This document shows positions 27,806 to 36,381 of a stretch of DNA of 64,000 nucleotides, piece after piece. A program made the translations under genes and the position numbers. The notes below the pieces were generated by a model. That model was not told where the DNA came from, did no database searches, and saw only the letters and a program-made list of their open reading frames with translations. Position 1 is the stretch's first letter. Every line of letters starts with the position of its first letter. The DNA is from Rhizobium favelukesii (GTDB lineage: Bacteria > Pseudomonadota > Alphaproteobacteria > Rhizobiales > Rhizobiaceae): NCBI RefSeq assembly GCF_000577275.2, contig NZ_HG916852.1, positions 1,305,001-1,369,000 on the forward strand, read 5' to 3'.

Positions 27806-28168
27806 ATGAAGGCAAACCGTGTTCTGGTCCTTGAGGACAGTTTGATCATCGCGATGGAAGCCGAGGATATCCTTCGCCAGGTAGGCGTGGAAACGATTGG
27901 TATTGTCAGCAGCCTCGACCAGGCAATGGAGGCGACCAAGACCGAAACCTTCGATTTCGCGTTGCTGGACGTCAACCTCGGCGAAGTCATGAGCTTCGAT
28001 TTCGCCCGTCATTTGGCCAACATCAACATCCCGTTTGGGTTTGTGAGCGGCTATTCGGACACGAAGGATTTTCCCGAAGATCTCCAGAATGTGCCCCTGC
28101 TCGTCAAACCGTTTGGCGAATCGGCGATGCGCGACTTCCTTCAGAAGCTCTTCCCAGCCAGCGTCTAA
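27806..28168 (+). CDS. Stand-alone response-regulator receiver
   Basis: A 120-residue single-domain receiver. The acidic pair is in VLVLEDS, the phospho-acceptor aspartate in DFALLDVNLGE near residue 55, threonine/serine in FVSGYSD and the lysine in LLVKPFGESAM. No output domain is present, so it acts by protein contact, as CheY- or Spo0F-like proteins do. No cognate kinase is adjacent. The ATG at 27806 is preferred over a TTG two codons upstream. It sits alone between a Crp gene and recO. Confidence 0.87.
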   Translation: MKANRVLVLEDSLIIAMEAEDILRQVGVETIGIVSSLDQAMEATKTETFDFALLDVNLGEVMSFDFARHLANINIPFGFVSGYSDTKDFPEDLQNVPLLVKPFGESAMRDFLQKLFPASV

Positions 28169-28234
28169 TGCCTTTTCATGACAGAGCACCGGTGTTGCGG
28201 TAGGATCGAATCGAAGGTTAAAGGTTCGCTTCCG

Positions 28235-28993
28235 ATGCAGTGGCACGACCGGGCAATCATCTTGGGCGTCAAGCGCCACGGCGAGACGAGCGTTATCGCC
28301 GAGGTGATGACGCGTGAGCGCGGGCGCCATCTGGGTATGGTCCGTGCCGGCCGGTCGCGGGCAATGCAACCTGTCCTTCAGCCCGGCAATGAGGTCGAGG
28401 TCACATGGCGCGCGCGCCTTGATGAGCACCTTGGAGAGTTTCGCATCGAGCCGCTGACGTTGCGGGCCGCGCGCCTGATGGAAACGGCGACTGCCGTCTA
28501 TGGTGTACAGGCCATGGGCGCGCTGCTGCGGTTTTTGCCGGAACGAGATCCGCACCCGCATCTCTTCGAAGCGCTTGAGGTCATCCTCGACAATCTCCAC
28601 AATCCGGCCGATGCTGGTGAGCTTTTTGTCCGGTTCGAGCTCGCAGTTCTGAACGACCTTGGTTTCGGCCTCGATCTGACCGAATGTGCCGCTACGGGCG
28701 CGCGTTCCGACCTTGCCTATGTGTCGCCGAAGTCGGGCAGGGCGGTCAGCCGGACTGCGGGGGCTCCATGGGCGGACAAGATGCTGCTCCTGCCGTCATT
28801 CCTGAGCAGCGAGGAAAACCGCGCAGCCGATATCGACAGCCTCAACGCTGCGTTCCGCTTAACGGCATTCTTTCTCCATCGCCATGTCTATGAGCCGCGC
28901 GGAGTGCAGGCGGCGGCTGCACGCGAGGGCTTCGTTCAGGCGGCGCTGAAAGCACTGAAGGCAGCCGCCACGCAGGACGAACTGCCGGCCTGA
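28235..28993 (+). CDS. recO: DNA repair protein RecO
   Basis: A 252-residue mediator of RecF-pathway recombination that helps RecA load onto SSB-coated DNA. The N-terminal OB fold starts [26 protein letters not shown]. The helical C-terminal domain contains [23 protein letters not shown], but the typical zinc-finger cysteines are largely missing, which is normal in alphaproteobacteria. The frame is open 19 codons upstream of the chosen ATG. Part of the conserved rnc-era-recO neighbourhood, here split by two regulator genes. Confidence 0.94.
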   Translation: MQWHDRAIILGVKRHGETSVIAEVMTRERGRHLGMVRAGRSRAMQPVLQPGNEVEVTWRARLDEHLGEFRIEPLTLRAARLMETATAVYGVQAMGALLRFLPERDPHPHLFEALEVILDNLHNPADAGELFVRFELAVLNDLGFGLDLTECAATGARSDLAYVSPKSGRAVSRTAGAPWADKMLLLPSFLSSEENRAADIDSLNAAFRLTAFFLHRHVYEPRGVQAAAAREGFVQAALKALKAAATQDELPA

Positions 28994-29101
28994 TCGACCG
29001 TTTTTCATTGGTGAAAAATATCATGCAGAGCAGGTGCTTTACGCGCCTCACGCGCCTGCCTATTTCGATCGCATGCAGCCCAGCGATCGGAGGAGTAGAC
29101 G

Positions 29102-30103
29102 ATGCTGACCAAGCCCAATGTGACGACCACGATAAACCTCTGGAACAATTACGAAATACCCAGATTGGGTATGGGCTGCTGGGCGATCGGCGGGCCGTTC
29201 TATGCCGGCGATACGCCGCTCGGCTGGGGTGAGGTCGATGACGACGTGTCCGTCGCCGCCATTCATCGCGCAATCGAGCTCGGTATCCGTTTCTTTGATA
29301 CAGCTTCAAACTATGGGGCGGGACATTCAGAGGAAATCCTCGGGCACGCGATCGGCAACCGCAGTGACATTGTCATCGCGACCAAGTTCGGTTTTGCCAC
29401 CGACCCCAAGACAAAGCAGGCGACCGGGGCCTTCGCCGATCCAGTCTTCATTCGTCGCTCGGCCGAAACATCGCTCCGTCGGTTGAAGCGGGATCGCCTC
29501 GATCTGCTCCAGTTTCATCTGAACGATTTTCCGCTGGAGCAGTCAGACGCGGTCTTCGAAACGCTGGAGAAACTGCGCAGCGAGGGCAAGATCGACGCCT
29601 TCGGCTGGAGCACCGACTTTCCGGATCGTGCTGCACGACATGCCGAGCGTCGTGGTTTCGTTTCCATCCAGCACACGATGAACGTCTTCGAGCCGGTGCC
29701 GGATATGATCTCGGTGATCGAACGGCATGGACTGATCTCGATTAACCGCGGGCCGCTCGCGATGGGGTTGCTCAGCGGAAAATTCCGCGCCGACACGAAG
29801 GTCGGCGACAAGGATGTTCGCGGCGCGAGCCTCGATTGGATGGTCTATTTCAAGGAGGGGCGCATCGCGCCTGAGTTCGCGGCCCGACTGGAGGCGATTC
29901 GCGAGCTGTTGAGGTCCGACGGTCGAACTCTCACGCAAGGGGCTCTGGCGTGGCTCTGGGCGCGCTCGCCTCGAACCTTGCCGATCCCGGGCTTCCGCAC
30001 CGTCGCCCAGGTTGAAGAAAACGCCGGCGCGCTGGCCAAAGGACCGCTATCGCCAGCGGTCATGACGGAAATAGACGAGACGCTTGCCAAGGTTCGGGCC
30101 TAA
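29102..30103 (+). CDS. Aldo/keto reductase
   Basis: A 333-residue NADP-dependent oxidoreductase with the AKR barrel. The catalytic tetrad is visible: D in RFFDTASNYGAGHSE (aspartate and tyrosine), K in IATKFGF and H in LLQFHLNDF. The C-terminal cofactor loop is TLPIPGFRTVAQVEEN. It resembles the YajO/YghZ and pyridoxal-reductase-like branches used for aldehyde detoxification or sugar reduction; the substrate is unknown. GGAGGAG precedes the ATG. It converges with the MOSC gene, only 1 base apart. Confidence 0.9.
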   Translation: MLTKPNVTTTINLWNNYEIPRLGMGCWAIGGPFYAGDTPLGWGEVDDDVSVAAIHRAIELGIRFFDTASNYGAGHSEEILGHAIGNRSDIVIATKFGFATDPKTKQATGAFADPVFIRRSAETSLRRLKRDRLDLLQFHLNDFPLEQSDAVFETLEKLRSEGKIDAFGWSTDFPDRAARHAERRGFVSIQHTMNVFEPVPDMISVIERHGLISINRGPLAMGLLSGKFRADTKVGDKDVRGASLDWMVYFKEGRIAPEFAARLEAIRELLRSDGRTLTQGALAWLWARSPRTLPIPGFRTVAQVEENAGALAKGPLSPAVMTEIDETLAKVRA

Positions 30104-30104
30104 T

Positions 30105-30961
30105 TTAGTCGCGGTTCCGGATCTTGAAAGCCCAGCCCGCGGGCCTCTCTTCGATGACTTTGACCGGGTCGCCGACCGTTATCCGGCCGACTCCACGAGG
30201 CGTGACATTCCAGCCAAAGAGCGGGCCGGGTACGCGCCGGTCCGCCGACATCCGAATGCGGCCCATGGCTGGCATCGGGTTGGGAACGTCGCGCGATCCG
30301 GTCGATTGGTCCTGCGTCGTCATGATGCAGCGCGCGCAGGGTTTGACAAGATCGAAACGAATGCCTCCGATTTCGATCGCTGCCCAACGATCTTCCTGCC
30401 AAGCTTCATCGGTATCGAGGACGATGTTGGGCCGGAACCGCTCCATGCCGACACCATCTTCGCCGTGCCTTTCGAGGTCGGCATTCAGTGCCCGTAGGGA
30501 GGCGGTCGTCGTCACCAGGATCTGGTAGCCATCGGTAAATGTAACCGGTGTGCCTTCGCCGGCCCATTCTGCGCTGGCGGAGCGCCTGGCATCCCCATCG
30601 AAAAACACCAGTCTTACGTCTCGCCCCAGCCAAGCGGAAAGTTGGTTATTCGCCACGTCATCGGCAACCGCAGCATCGACGATGGACTTCCAGATCGAAA
30701 CGTCCATTCGCCTTGCGGCAATCGGGATCTGCGCAATCATCTGCTTGTCACCACCCATGGTGAGATGGAGCTGAGACGGCCCGGCCTGCACGGCAATGCG
30801 CGCAAGCTCGGGCAATTCGCGCTGTGTGATAAAGTGTCCGTCCCGATCGGTGATCATCGCACGCCGGTCGCCCGGCAGCCCGAATGCATCGATCTCGGAG
30901 GACGGCAGGGCATACCTCGAGCACTCTTGAGCGGATAGATGAAAAGATCGGTGATACGCAT
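30105..30961 (-). pseudogene. MOSC-domain protein with N-terminal frameshift
   Basis: The main frame (30105-30857, 250 residues) encodes a MOSC beta-barrel plus MOSC core, with the conserved cysteine region VKPCARCIMTTQDQ. It lacks the true start. The first part, MRITDLFIYPLKSARG, is in another frame from the ATG at 30961, which has GGAG upstream. The frames join if one base is restored near 30911 (GGTATGCCC in place of GGTATNGCCC). MOSC proteins transfer Moco-bound sulfur or detoxify N-hydroxylated bases. The gene is only 9 bases past the HD gene and would be co-transcribed. Confidence 0.8.
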
Positions 30962-30970
30962 CAAGTGCTC

Positions 30971-31615
30971 CTAGATTTCGTCCATGAATGCCGCGAGGAA
31001 GTCTCGCAGCCGTTCGTCGCGTGCGGCCGCAAGCGCCCGCCCTGCTTTCGTCTGAAAGCCATCCGCCAGTTTGAACAGCTTGGTCTGGAAGTGGTCGATG
31101 ACATATCGTTTGTCGTCAAGCTCTCGATAGCTGCCAGCCGGATCGAACGGGTCGTAGAGCGCTGACGACATCCGCCCACCGATATAGAAGCAACGCCCGG
31201 CGCCGACCATGCCTATCGCGTCCAGCCGGTCGGCATCCTGCAGTATCTTGGCTTCCAGGGTCTCCGGCGCGACGTTGGCGGAGAAGCTGTGCGCGACGAT
31301 CGCGTGCGCGACTGATGCGATATCATTGCCGTCCCAGCCAAGCTCGGCGAGAATAGCCGATGCCTTTTCTGCCGCCAGTGCAGAGGCCCTCGATCGTATG
31401 GGGGAGTTCTTTTCCACGGCGACGCAGTCATGCAGAAGGACGGCAGCCGCAAGGATCCTTGCATCGCCACCCTCCAGAGCCTGGATTCGCATCGCGTTCT
31501 TGAAGACACGCAAGACATGCGCAAGGTCATGCGAGCCGTCGTCGCCTTCAGACGAATGCGGCACGAGCTCGATCGCAAGATTTTCAAATGGAGCAAAGGC
31601 CTTCGCCTGGAACAT
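30971..31615 (-). CDS. HD-domain phosphohydrolase
   Basis: A 214-residue protein of the YedJ-like HD group. The metal motifs are HDLAHVLRV (first histidine), AAVLLHDCVAV (HD pair, near residue 62) and AKILQDADRLDAIG (second aspartate, near 130). Such proteins hydrolyse nucleotides or phosphomonoesters; the substrate is unknown. It lies between a GGDEF/EAL gene and the MOSC gene on one strand, spacings 69 and 9 bases, and could be co-regulated with either. Confidence 0.87.
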   Translation of the reverse strand: MFQAKAFAPFENLAIELVPHSSEGDDGSHDLAHVLRVFKNAMRIQALEGGDARILAAAVLLHDCVAVEKNSPIRSRASALAAEKASAILAELGWDGNDIASVAHAIVAHSFSANVAPETLEAKILQDADRLDAIGMVGAGRCFYIGGRMSSALYDPFDPAGSYRELDDKRYVIDHFQTKLFKLADGFQTKAGRALAAARDERLRDFLAAFMDEI

Positions 31616-31684
31616 GGGATCACCGCATTAGAAGGGGGTGTCCTTCCATAAACGCAGGAACCACGAGTCGCAACGAAGTGCGTG

Positions 31685-33571
31685 TCAGCTCGCCCTGGTG
31701 CTGGTGTGTTCCGGTGGCTGCGACAACAGGTCGGGCACGTCGACGACAGGCCGCGGCGGACTGATGTGATAGCCCTGGATCTCATCGCAGGCTTCACGCT
31801 GCAGCAGCGCCAACTGCTCGGCCGTTTCCACACCTTCCACAGTTACGCGCATGCCGAGCGCATCGCCGAGAAGGATGATGGCGCGCATGATCGCAAAGGC
31901 TTCCCTGTCTTCGACGATACCGTTGACGAACGACTTGTCGATCTTGATCTTGTCGAACGGGAACCGCCGGAGATAGCTCAGCGATGAGTAGCCGGTGCCG
32001 AAATCGTCCATGGCGATGCGAATGCCGCTTTGTTTGAGCACGTGCAGGATGGGCAGGGCCTCATCGAGGTTTTCCATCAGCACACTTTCGGTGATCTCGA
32101 TTTCCAAACGGCAGGCCGCAAGCCGTGCTTCCGCCAGTGCTGCGGCGACATCGGCCGGCAGATCGCTGTTCGTGAATTGAATGGCTGAAACGTTGACTGC
32201 GACCTTGATATCTTTCGGCCAGTGCACCGCATCGCGGCAGGCGCGGCGCAGCACCCAGCGCCCGATGTCGACCACGAGCCCGACCTCTTCCGCAAGAGGG
32301 ATGAATTCCAGCGGCGGCACCCGACCACGCGTCGGGTGGTTCCATCGCACGAGCGCCTCGAAACCGCAGATCCGCTGCTGGCCGAGATCATAGAGCGGTT
32401 GATAATGAAGCTCGAACTCCTCGCGTTCCACCGCTTTGCGCAAATCCGCTTCGAGCGCATGCCGCGCTTCGATTTCAGCTTCCATCTCGGCGGTGAAGAA
32501 ACGCTCGCCGTTGCCGCCGCTGCTCTTGGCGTGCGACAGCGCGACGCCGGCATGTTTCAGCAGGACATCCGTCTCCGTTCCGTCTTGCGGACTGATGGCG
32601 ATACCCATCGACACGCTGAGCTCGACGGCTTTGTCGCCGCGAAAGAACGGCTCGGAAAGTTCCCGCCGGATCTGGTCGACAAGAGCCGTGACATTCCAAG
32701 GCTGCTGCCGCCCGGATTGGAGAACCGCAAATTCGTCCGAGCCAAGGCGTGCCAGCACATTGCCAGCGCCGGCCGACATGCGGATGCGCTCGGCCACCTG
32801 CCGCAGGATCTTGTCCCCGGCCGAGACGCCGAGCGTGTTGTTGATCGATTTGAAGCGATCAAGATTGAGGTGCACGAGGGCGATGTGTTCGTCCGGCTTG
32901 CGGCCGGCCAGCGCGGCGTCGATGCTCTCCCTGAGGCGGATGCGGTTCGGCAGGCCTGTCAGCGGATCGTGATGAGCGAGATAGGCAATACGCTCGGCCG
33001 CTTTTCGGTCTTCGGTGATGTCGGCGTGGATGGAAATATTGCTCCCATCGGGCAGGACGGTGATAACGCTCTGGATCGTGCGGCCGTCTTCCATCACCCA
33101 TTCGCGGTGACGGATGTGTCCGCCCTCCGAGGCGGCGTCACGCAAACGGGAAACCTTTTTCTCACCGCGCTCGTTGCCGCGGATCTTTGCGATCAGCGAT
33201 CCCAACGAAGCGCTGGGAGAGGCCTCCTCGCTGCTGAACCCGAAGAGTTGCCGGAAGCGGATGTTGCAGACCATCAACCGCTGCTGTGAGTCGAAGACAC
33301 TCAGGCCCTGAGGCAGGTTGTCGAGAACGTTCCCGAAGAGGCGCTTCTGCTCCGCAAGATCTTCCTTTGAGGCGACGAGGTTGCCCTTCAGCTCGCCGTT
33401 TTCCTTGACGAGCAGCCGAGAACGATCCTCGGCAGCGCGCTTCTTTCCTGCCTGCAGCCGATATGTCTCGACGACAAGAGCCATCAGACGCTCGGCGTTG
33501 GCAGACCCGTCCTCATTGATAGCGGTTGTGCACTGTTGCCGAAAAAGGGCTTCAGCGTCCATTTGCGGCAA
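31685..33571 (-). CDS. PAS-GGDEF-EAL cyclic-di-GMP protein
   Basis: A 628-residue protein. A coiled-coil-like N-terminus (about 20-85) is followed by a PAS domain (about 90-190, LDNLPQGLSVFDSQQRLMVCN). A GGDEF domain follows (about 205-365) and an EAL domain (about 375-620). The GGDEF motif reads LGSDEF, one change from GGDEF, so cyclase activity is doubtful. The EAL domain keeps GFEALVRW, EITESVL, MDDFGTGYSS, KIDKSFV and VEGVET, so phosphodiesterase activity is likely. No membrane span is seen; it should be cytosolic. Confidence 0.92.
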   Translation of the reverse strand: MPQMDAEALFRQQCTTAINEDGSANAERLMALVVETYRLQAGKKRAAEDRSRLLVKENGELKGNLVASKEDLAEQKRLFGNVLDNLPQGLSVFDSQQRLMVCNIRFRQLFGFSSEEASPSASLGSLIAKIRGNERGEKKVSRLRDAASEGGHIRHREWVMEDGRTIQSVITVLPDGSNISIHADITEDRKAAERIAYLAHHDPLTGLPNRIRLRESIDAALAGRKPDEHIALVHLNLDRFKSINNTLGVSAGDKILRQVAERIRMSAGAGNVLARLGSDEFAVLQSGRQQPWNVTALVDQIRRELSEPFFRGDKAVELSVSMGIAISPQDGTETDVLLKHAGVALSHAKSSGGNGERFFTAEMEAEIEARHALEADLRKAVEREEFELHYQPLYDLGQQRICGFEALVRWNHPTRGRVPPLEFIPLAEEVGLVVDIGRWVLRRACRDAVHWPKDIKVAVNVSAIQFTNSDLPADVAAALAEARLAACRLEIEITESVLMENLDEALPILHVLKQSGIRIAMDDFGTGYSSLSYLRRFPFDKIKIDKSFVNGIVEDREAFAIMRAIILLGDALGMRVTVEGVETAEQLALLQREACDEIQGYHISPPRPVVDVPDLLSQPPEHTSTRAS

Positions 33572-34018
33572 TCTCCACGTCGGGAGAGAAAGGAAGATAT
33601 GCGGAGCCCAGTGAACCGCCTGCTAACCTGCAATTGCGACGCGGCGCGTCAAACATGAAAGGACTTTCTGAAACAATCGAAAAAACTATCGTCAATACAA
33701 TCTTAAACTCAACCGGCAGGTGCCGCCGCGGCAAAGATAATCCGTTGGTCGCATTAAAATTCTATTGCGACGCAAACGAATATATCGCTGGGAGGATATT
33801 TGGCTGCTTCAGCCGAAATGCGCGCAAATGCAGGCGATCTGGGCCCGGACCACACGTCGCTGATGCGCCGAGATCACACTTTGTCAATCATGGTTAATGG
33901 CATGTTAACAGCTTATTGACGCAGTGCGCAAATCAGTTTAACGACCGATTAGTCTTTGATTTTCCCCATTTCGTATTGCGTACAAACATCACCGAAACGG
34001 CGGTGAATGGAGGTTTGT
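33572..34018. other. Divergent intergenic region, AT-rich
   Basis: About 450 bases with no supported gene. It must carry promoters for the GGDEF/EAL gene and the EF-hand gene. A 6-bp inverted repeat (TCACCG-AAACGG-CGGTGA, 33989-34006) sits just ahead of the EF-hand ribosome site. Confidence 0.5.
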
Positions 34019-34327
34019 ATGAGCCAAGTTTCATCGGCTGGTGATACGTCTTACGCGTATCTCGCGACGCTGTCGCGGCTGGACACAAATGGCGACGGCC
34101 TGCTGAGCAGGGGCGAGCGGGCGGCTGACGATAGGCCGGGCGTTTTAAAGCAGTTGGGCGAAGAAGATACGATCCAGGAATTTGCGCCCAAGCTGTCTGA
34201 TGGCGTGCTTACATTCATGATGGGCACGCGCGAGAGCGGAAGCGTCAACTTCTATCAGCAGCATAACGCTTCTAACGATCTGTATAAGAGCACCTACGGT
34301 CAGTACGATCTCGATCCCGTCGCCTGA
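34019..34327 (+). CDS. Small EF-hand protein
   Basis: A 102-residue protein with one canonical calcium loop at residues 22-33, DTNGDGLLSRGE. All ligand positions fit (D1, N3, D5, G6, S9, E12). The remainder is polar with no signal peptide and no known domain. The second half resembles nothing I recognise. The ATG at 34019 has GGAGG six bases upstream; an ATG at 34007 would overlap that site. Calcium binding is inferred only from the loop. An IS4-family element has inserted into its terminator 40 bases downstream. Confidence 0.75.
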   Translation: MSQVSSAGDTSYAYLATLSRLDTNGDGLLSRGERAADDRPGVLKQLGEEDTIQEFAPKLSDGVLTFMMGTRESGSVNFYQQHNASNDLYKSTYGQYDLDPVA

Positions 34328-34354
34328 TCGCGCCGTGCGCCAAATTCGCAAGGC

Positions 34355-34366
34355 CGGCCCAGGGGC
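34355..34366 (+). repeat. Target-site duplication, left copy
   Basis: CGGCCCAGGGGC, repeated exactly at 35761-35772 on the other side of the IS4-family element. A 12-base duplication fits this family. Confidence 0.9.
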
Positions 34367-35760
34367 TAATGCAGTTCACTTAGTGAGCTGCGGGCAAGTT
34401 TGATGGTTCAGGATGGGGATTCGTTTTCCCATCCTGTTTTTGTTTGTGATGTCACGCACCCTTGGACATTCGGCCGAATTATCGGCTCTTTCGCAGGCGA
34501 TCGACCCGGACTGGATCGCTCAGGCTCTCGCCACGACAGGCAAGGCGAGCATCCGCAAGCGCAAGCTGCCAGCCGAGCAGGTCGTCTGGCTGGTGATTGC
34601 GTTGGCCCTTTATCGTCATCAGTCGATCCCGGAGGTGGTGGCCCATCTTGATCTGGTTTTGCCCGATGAGGTCAACGCGGATATTGCCAAGAGCGCGTTG
34701 ACACAGGCACGGCAGCGCTTGGGTCAGGCACCGTTGGCGCAGTTGTTTGCAATGAGTGCATCATGCTGGGATGAACGCCACCAATCCGGGCGTGCCTGGC
34801 GGGGTCTTTGTCGTTATGCCGTGGACGGCAGCACGCTGCGGACGTCCGACAGCCCGGAGAACCGGGCGCATTTTGGAGCGCAGGCCTACGCGTCTGGCGT
34901 TGTCGCAAGCTATCCGCAATTGCGGCTGCTGACGCTGACGGCGCTGGCGACGCATCTGGTGCGTGATGCGGTGTTCGGAGCCTATGGCACAAACGAGATG
35001 CTCTATGCCAAAAGCCTGCTCGACCGGGTTCCGGACCATTCGCTGACGGTCTTCGACAAGGGCTTCTTCAGTGCCAGCCTTCTCTTGCAATTGCAGACGA
35101 AGGGACATGAGCGTCACTGGCTGATTCCGGCCAAAGCCAACAGCACATGGGAACGACTGGATCCGCACCCCACCGATTATCGGGTGCGCATGAAGGTCTC
35201 GCCCCAGGCGCGGCAGGCAGAACTGGACTTGCCGGCCTTCTGGGAGGTCAGGGCCATCGAGACGACCACCAGCCATGGCAAAAAGAGCATATTGTTGACA
35301 TCGCTGATGGACAGACAAAGTTTATCTGGCAAGCGAAATGGTCCATCAGTTTGAAGAGAGAGGGCGAATGGAGCCAAGTTATCGCGAACTCAAGCAGGAG
35401 TTTATGGGTAGTGAACTGACCCTGCGAAGCGGCACGCCGGAGACTGTATATCAGGAGGTGTGGGGCGCGTTGGTGGCCTACAATGTGGTGCGGCTCGAAA
35501 TGGCAGAGGTCGCGACCGAAGCCCAAGTCGAGCCAACCCGACTAAGCTTTATCACAGCCCTGCATTACTTGCGTCACGAATGGGGATGGATGGCGATTGA
35601 AGCACCCGGCAAAATCCCCCCCCACCTCACCAGATTGAGAAACAGATTGGCAGACTTGCTGCTGACAGAAAAACGGGGGCGATCATGCCCCCGTGTCGTC
35701 AAAAAACTGCGTGCCAGATACCCGATAAGAGCCGTAAGCAAACCTAAGTGAACTGCATTA
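34367..35760 (+). mobile_element. IS4-family insertion sequence, 1394 bp
   Basis: Perfect 17-bp terminal inverted repeats (TAATGCAGTTCACTTAG at 34367-34383 and its complement at 35744-35760) and 12-base target duplications CGGCCCAGGGGC give exact ends. The internal gene is an IS4 transposase. The insertion split the terminator following the EF-hand gene. Intact ends and exact duplications point to a fairly recent event. Confidence 0.96.
34413..35751 (+). pseudogene. IS4-family transposase with frameshift
   Basis: The first frame (34413-35354) contains the N-terminal IS4 domain (LSALSQAIDPDWIAQAL) and the catalytic aspartates in RYAVDGSTLRTSD and LTVFDKGFFSA. It ends in a nonsense tail after SLMDRQ. 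The second frame (from about 35310 to 35751) continues with MVHQFEERGRMEPSYRELKQ, which carries the Y-R-E signature with the catalytic glutamate. The frames join near 35313-35330 if one A of GACAGACAAAGTTT is removed. A programmed shift cannot be ruled out, but no slippery motif or stem-loop is obvious. The real start may be the ATG at 34449. Confidence 0.85.
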
Positions 35761-35784
35761 CGGCCCAGGGGCCGTCTTTTCTTT
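35761..35784 (+). terminator. Terminator displaced by the IS4 element
   Basis: CGGCC-CAGG-GGCCG followed by TCTTTTCTTT. In the ancestral arrangement this hairpin ended the EF-hand transcript. The left copy at 34355 lost its T run, while the target duplication recreated the complete signal here, directly ahead of sodC. Confidence 0.7.
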
Positions 35785-35852
35785 GCTGCCATTTCAGGAA
35801 CAGGTTCACGCCTCGCACGTTGAAAGCAGCGATGCAAGAGAAGGAAGCTCCA

Positions 35853-36368
35853 ATGAAAACAGTCCTCTCGATTGCCGCTCTGGCGTTCATTGCGGTCTCT
35901 TCGGCCACGTTGGCTCAGGACAAGCAAACGGCCACCGCGGACTTCGTCGGCGGTGACGGAAAGGCAAGCGGTCGAGCCACTCTGACGGCTGCAGCGAACG
36001 GCGGTGTACTGATCGAGGTCGAAGTCGCTGGATTGCCTGCGAACAAATGGGTCGCATTCCATGTCCACGAGACCGGCAATTGCGACGCGGCCGTGCATCA
36101 CGAGTCGGCTGGAAAACACTTCAATCCGACCAATGCTGAACATGGTCTGTTGTCTGCAAAGGGACCCCACGCCGGTGATATGCCTAATCAGTATGTTGAC
36201 CAGGATGGCGTTCTGCGGGCGCAAATCTTTGACAGCATGGTCACCCTCGACGGCAAGACCGATGGCATCCGCGGTCGAGCGCTGATCGTTCACGCCAATT
36301 CCGATGATTATCGCAGCCAACCTGCAGGGGATGCAGGCAAGCGCCTGGCGTGCGGCGTCATCAAGTAG
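35853..36368 (+). CDS. sodC: Copper/zinc superoxide dismutase
   Basis: A 171-residue periplasmic enzyme that converts superoxide to peroxide and oxygen. A signal peptide (KTVLSIAALAFIAVSSATLAQ) is followed by the Greek-key core. Copper ligands are in WVAFHVHETGNCD (HVH), zinc-loop histidines in AGKHFNPTNAEHG and PHAGDMPN, and the last copper ligand in ALIVHANSDDY. Two cysteines (NCD, LACGV) form the conserved disulfide. GAAGGAAG precedes the ATG. The IS end is 92 bases upstream, so any promoter must lie in that gap or inside the IS. Confidence 0.94.
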   Translation: MKTVLSIAALAFIAVSSATLAQDKQTATADFVGGDGKASGRATLTAAANGGVLIEVEVAGLPANKWVAFHVHETGNCDAAVHHESAGKHFNPTNAEHGLLSAKGPHAGDMPNQYVDQDGVLRAQIFDSMVTLDGKTDGIRGRALIVHANSDDYRSQPAGDAGKRLACGVIK

Positions 36369-36381
36369 CGTCGCTGCAACG

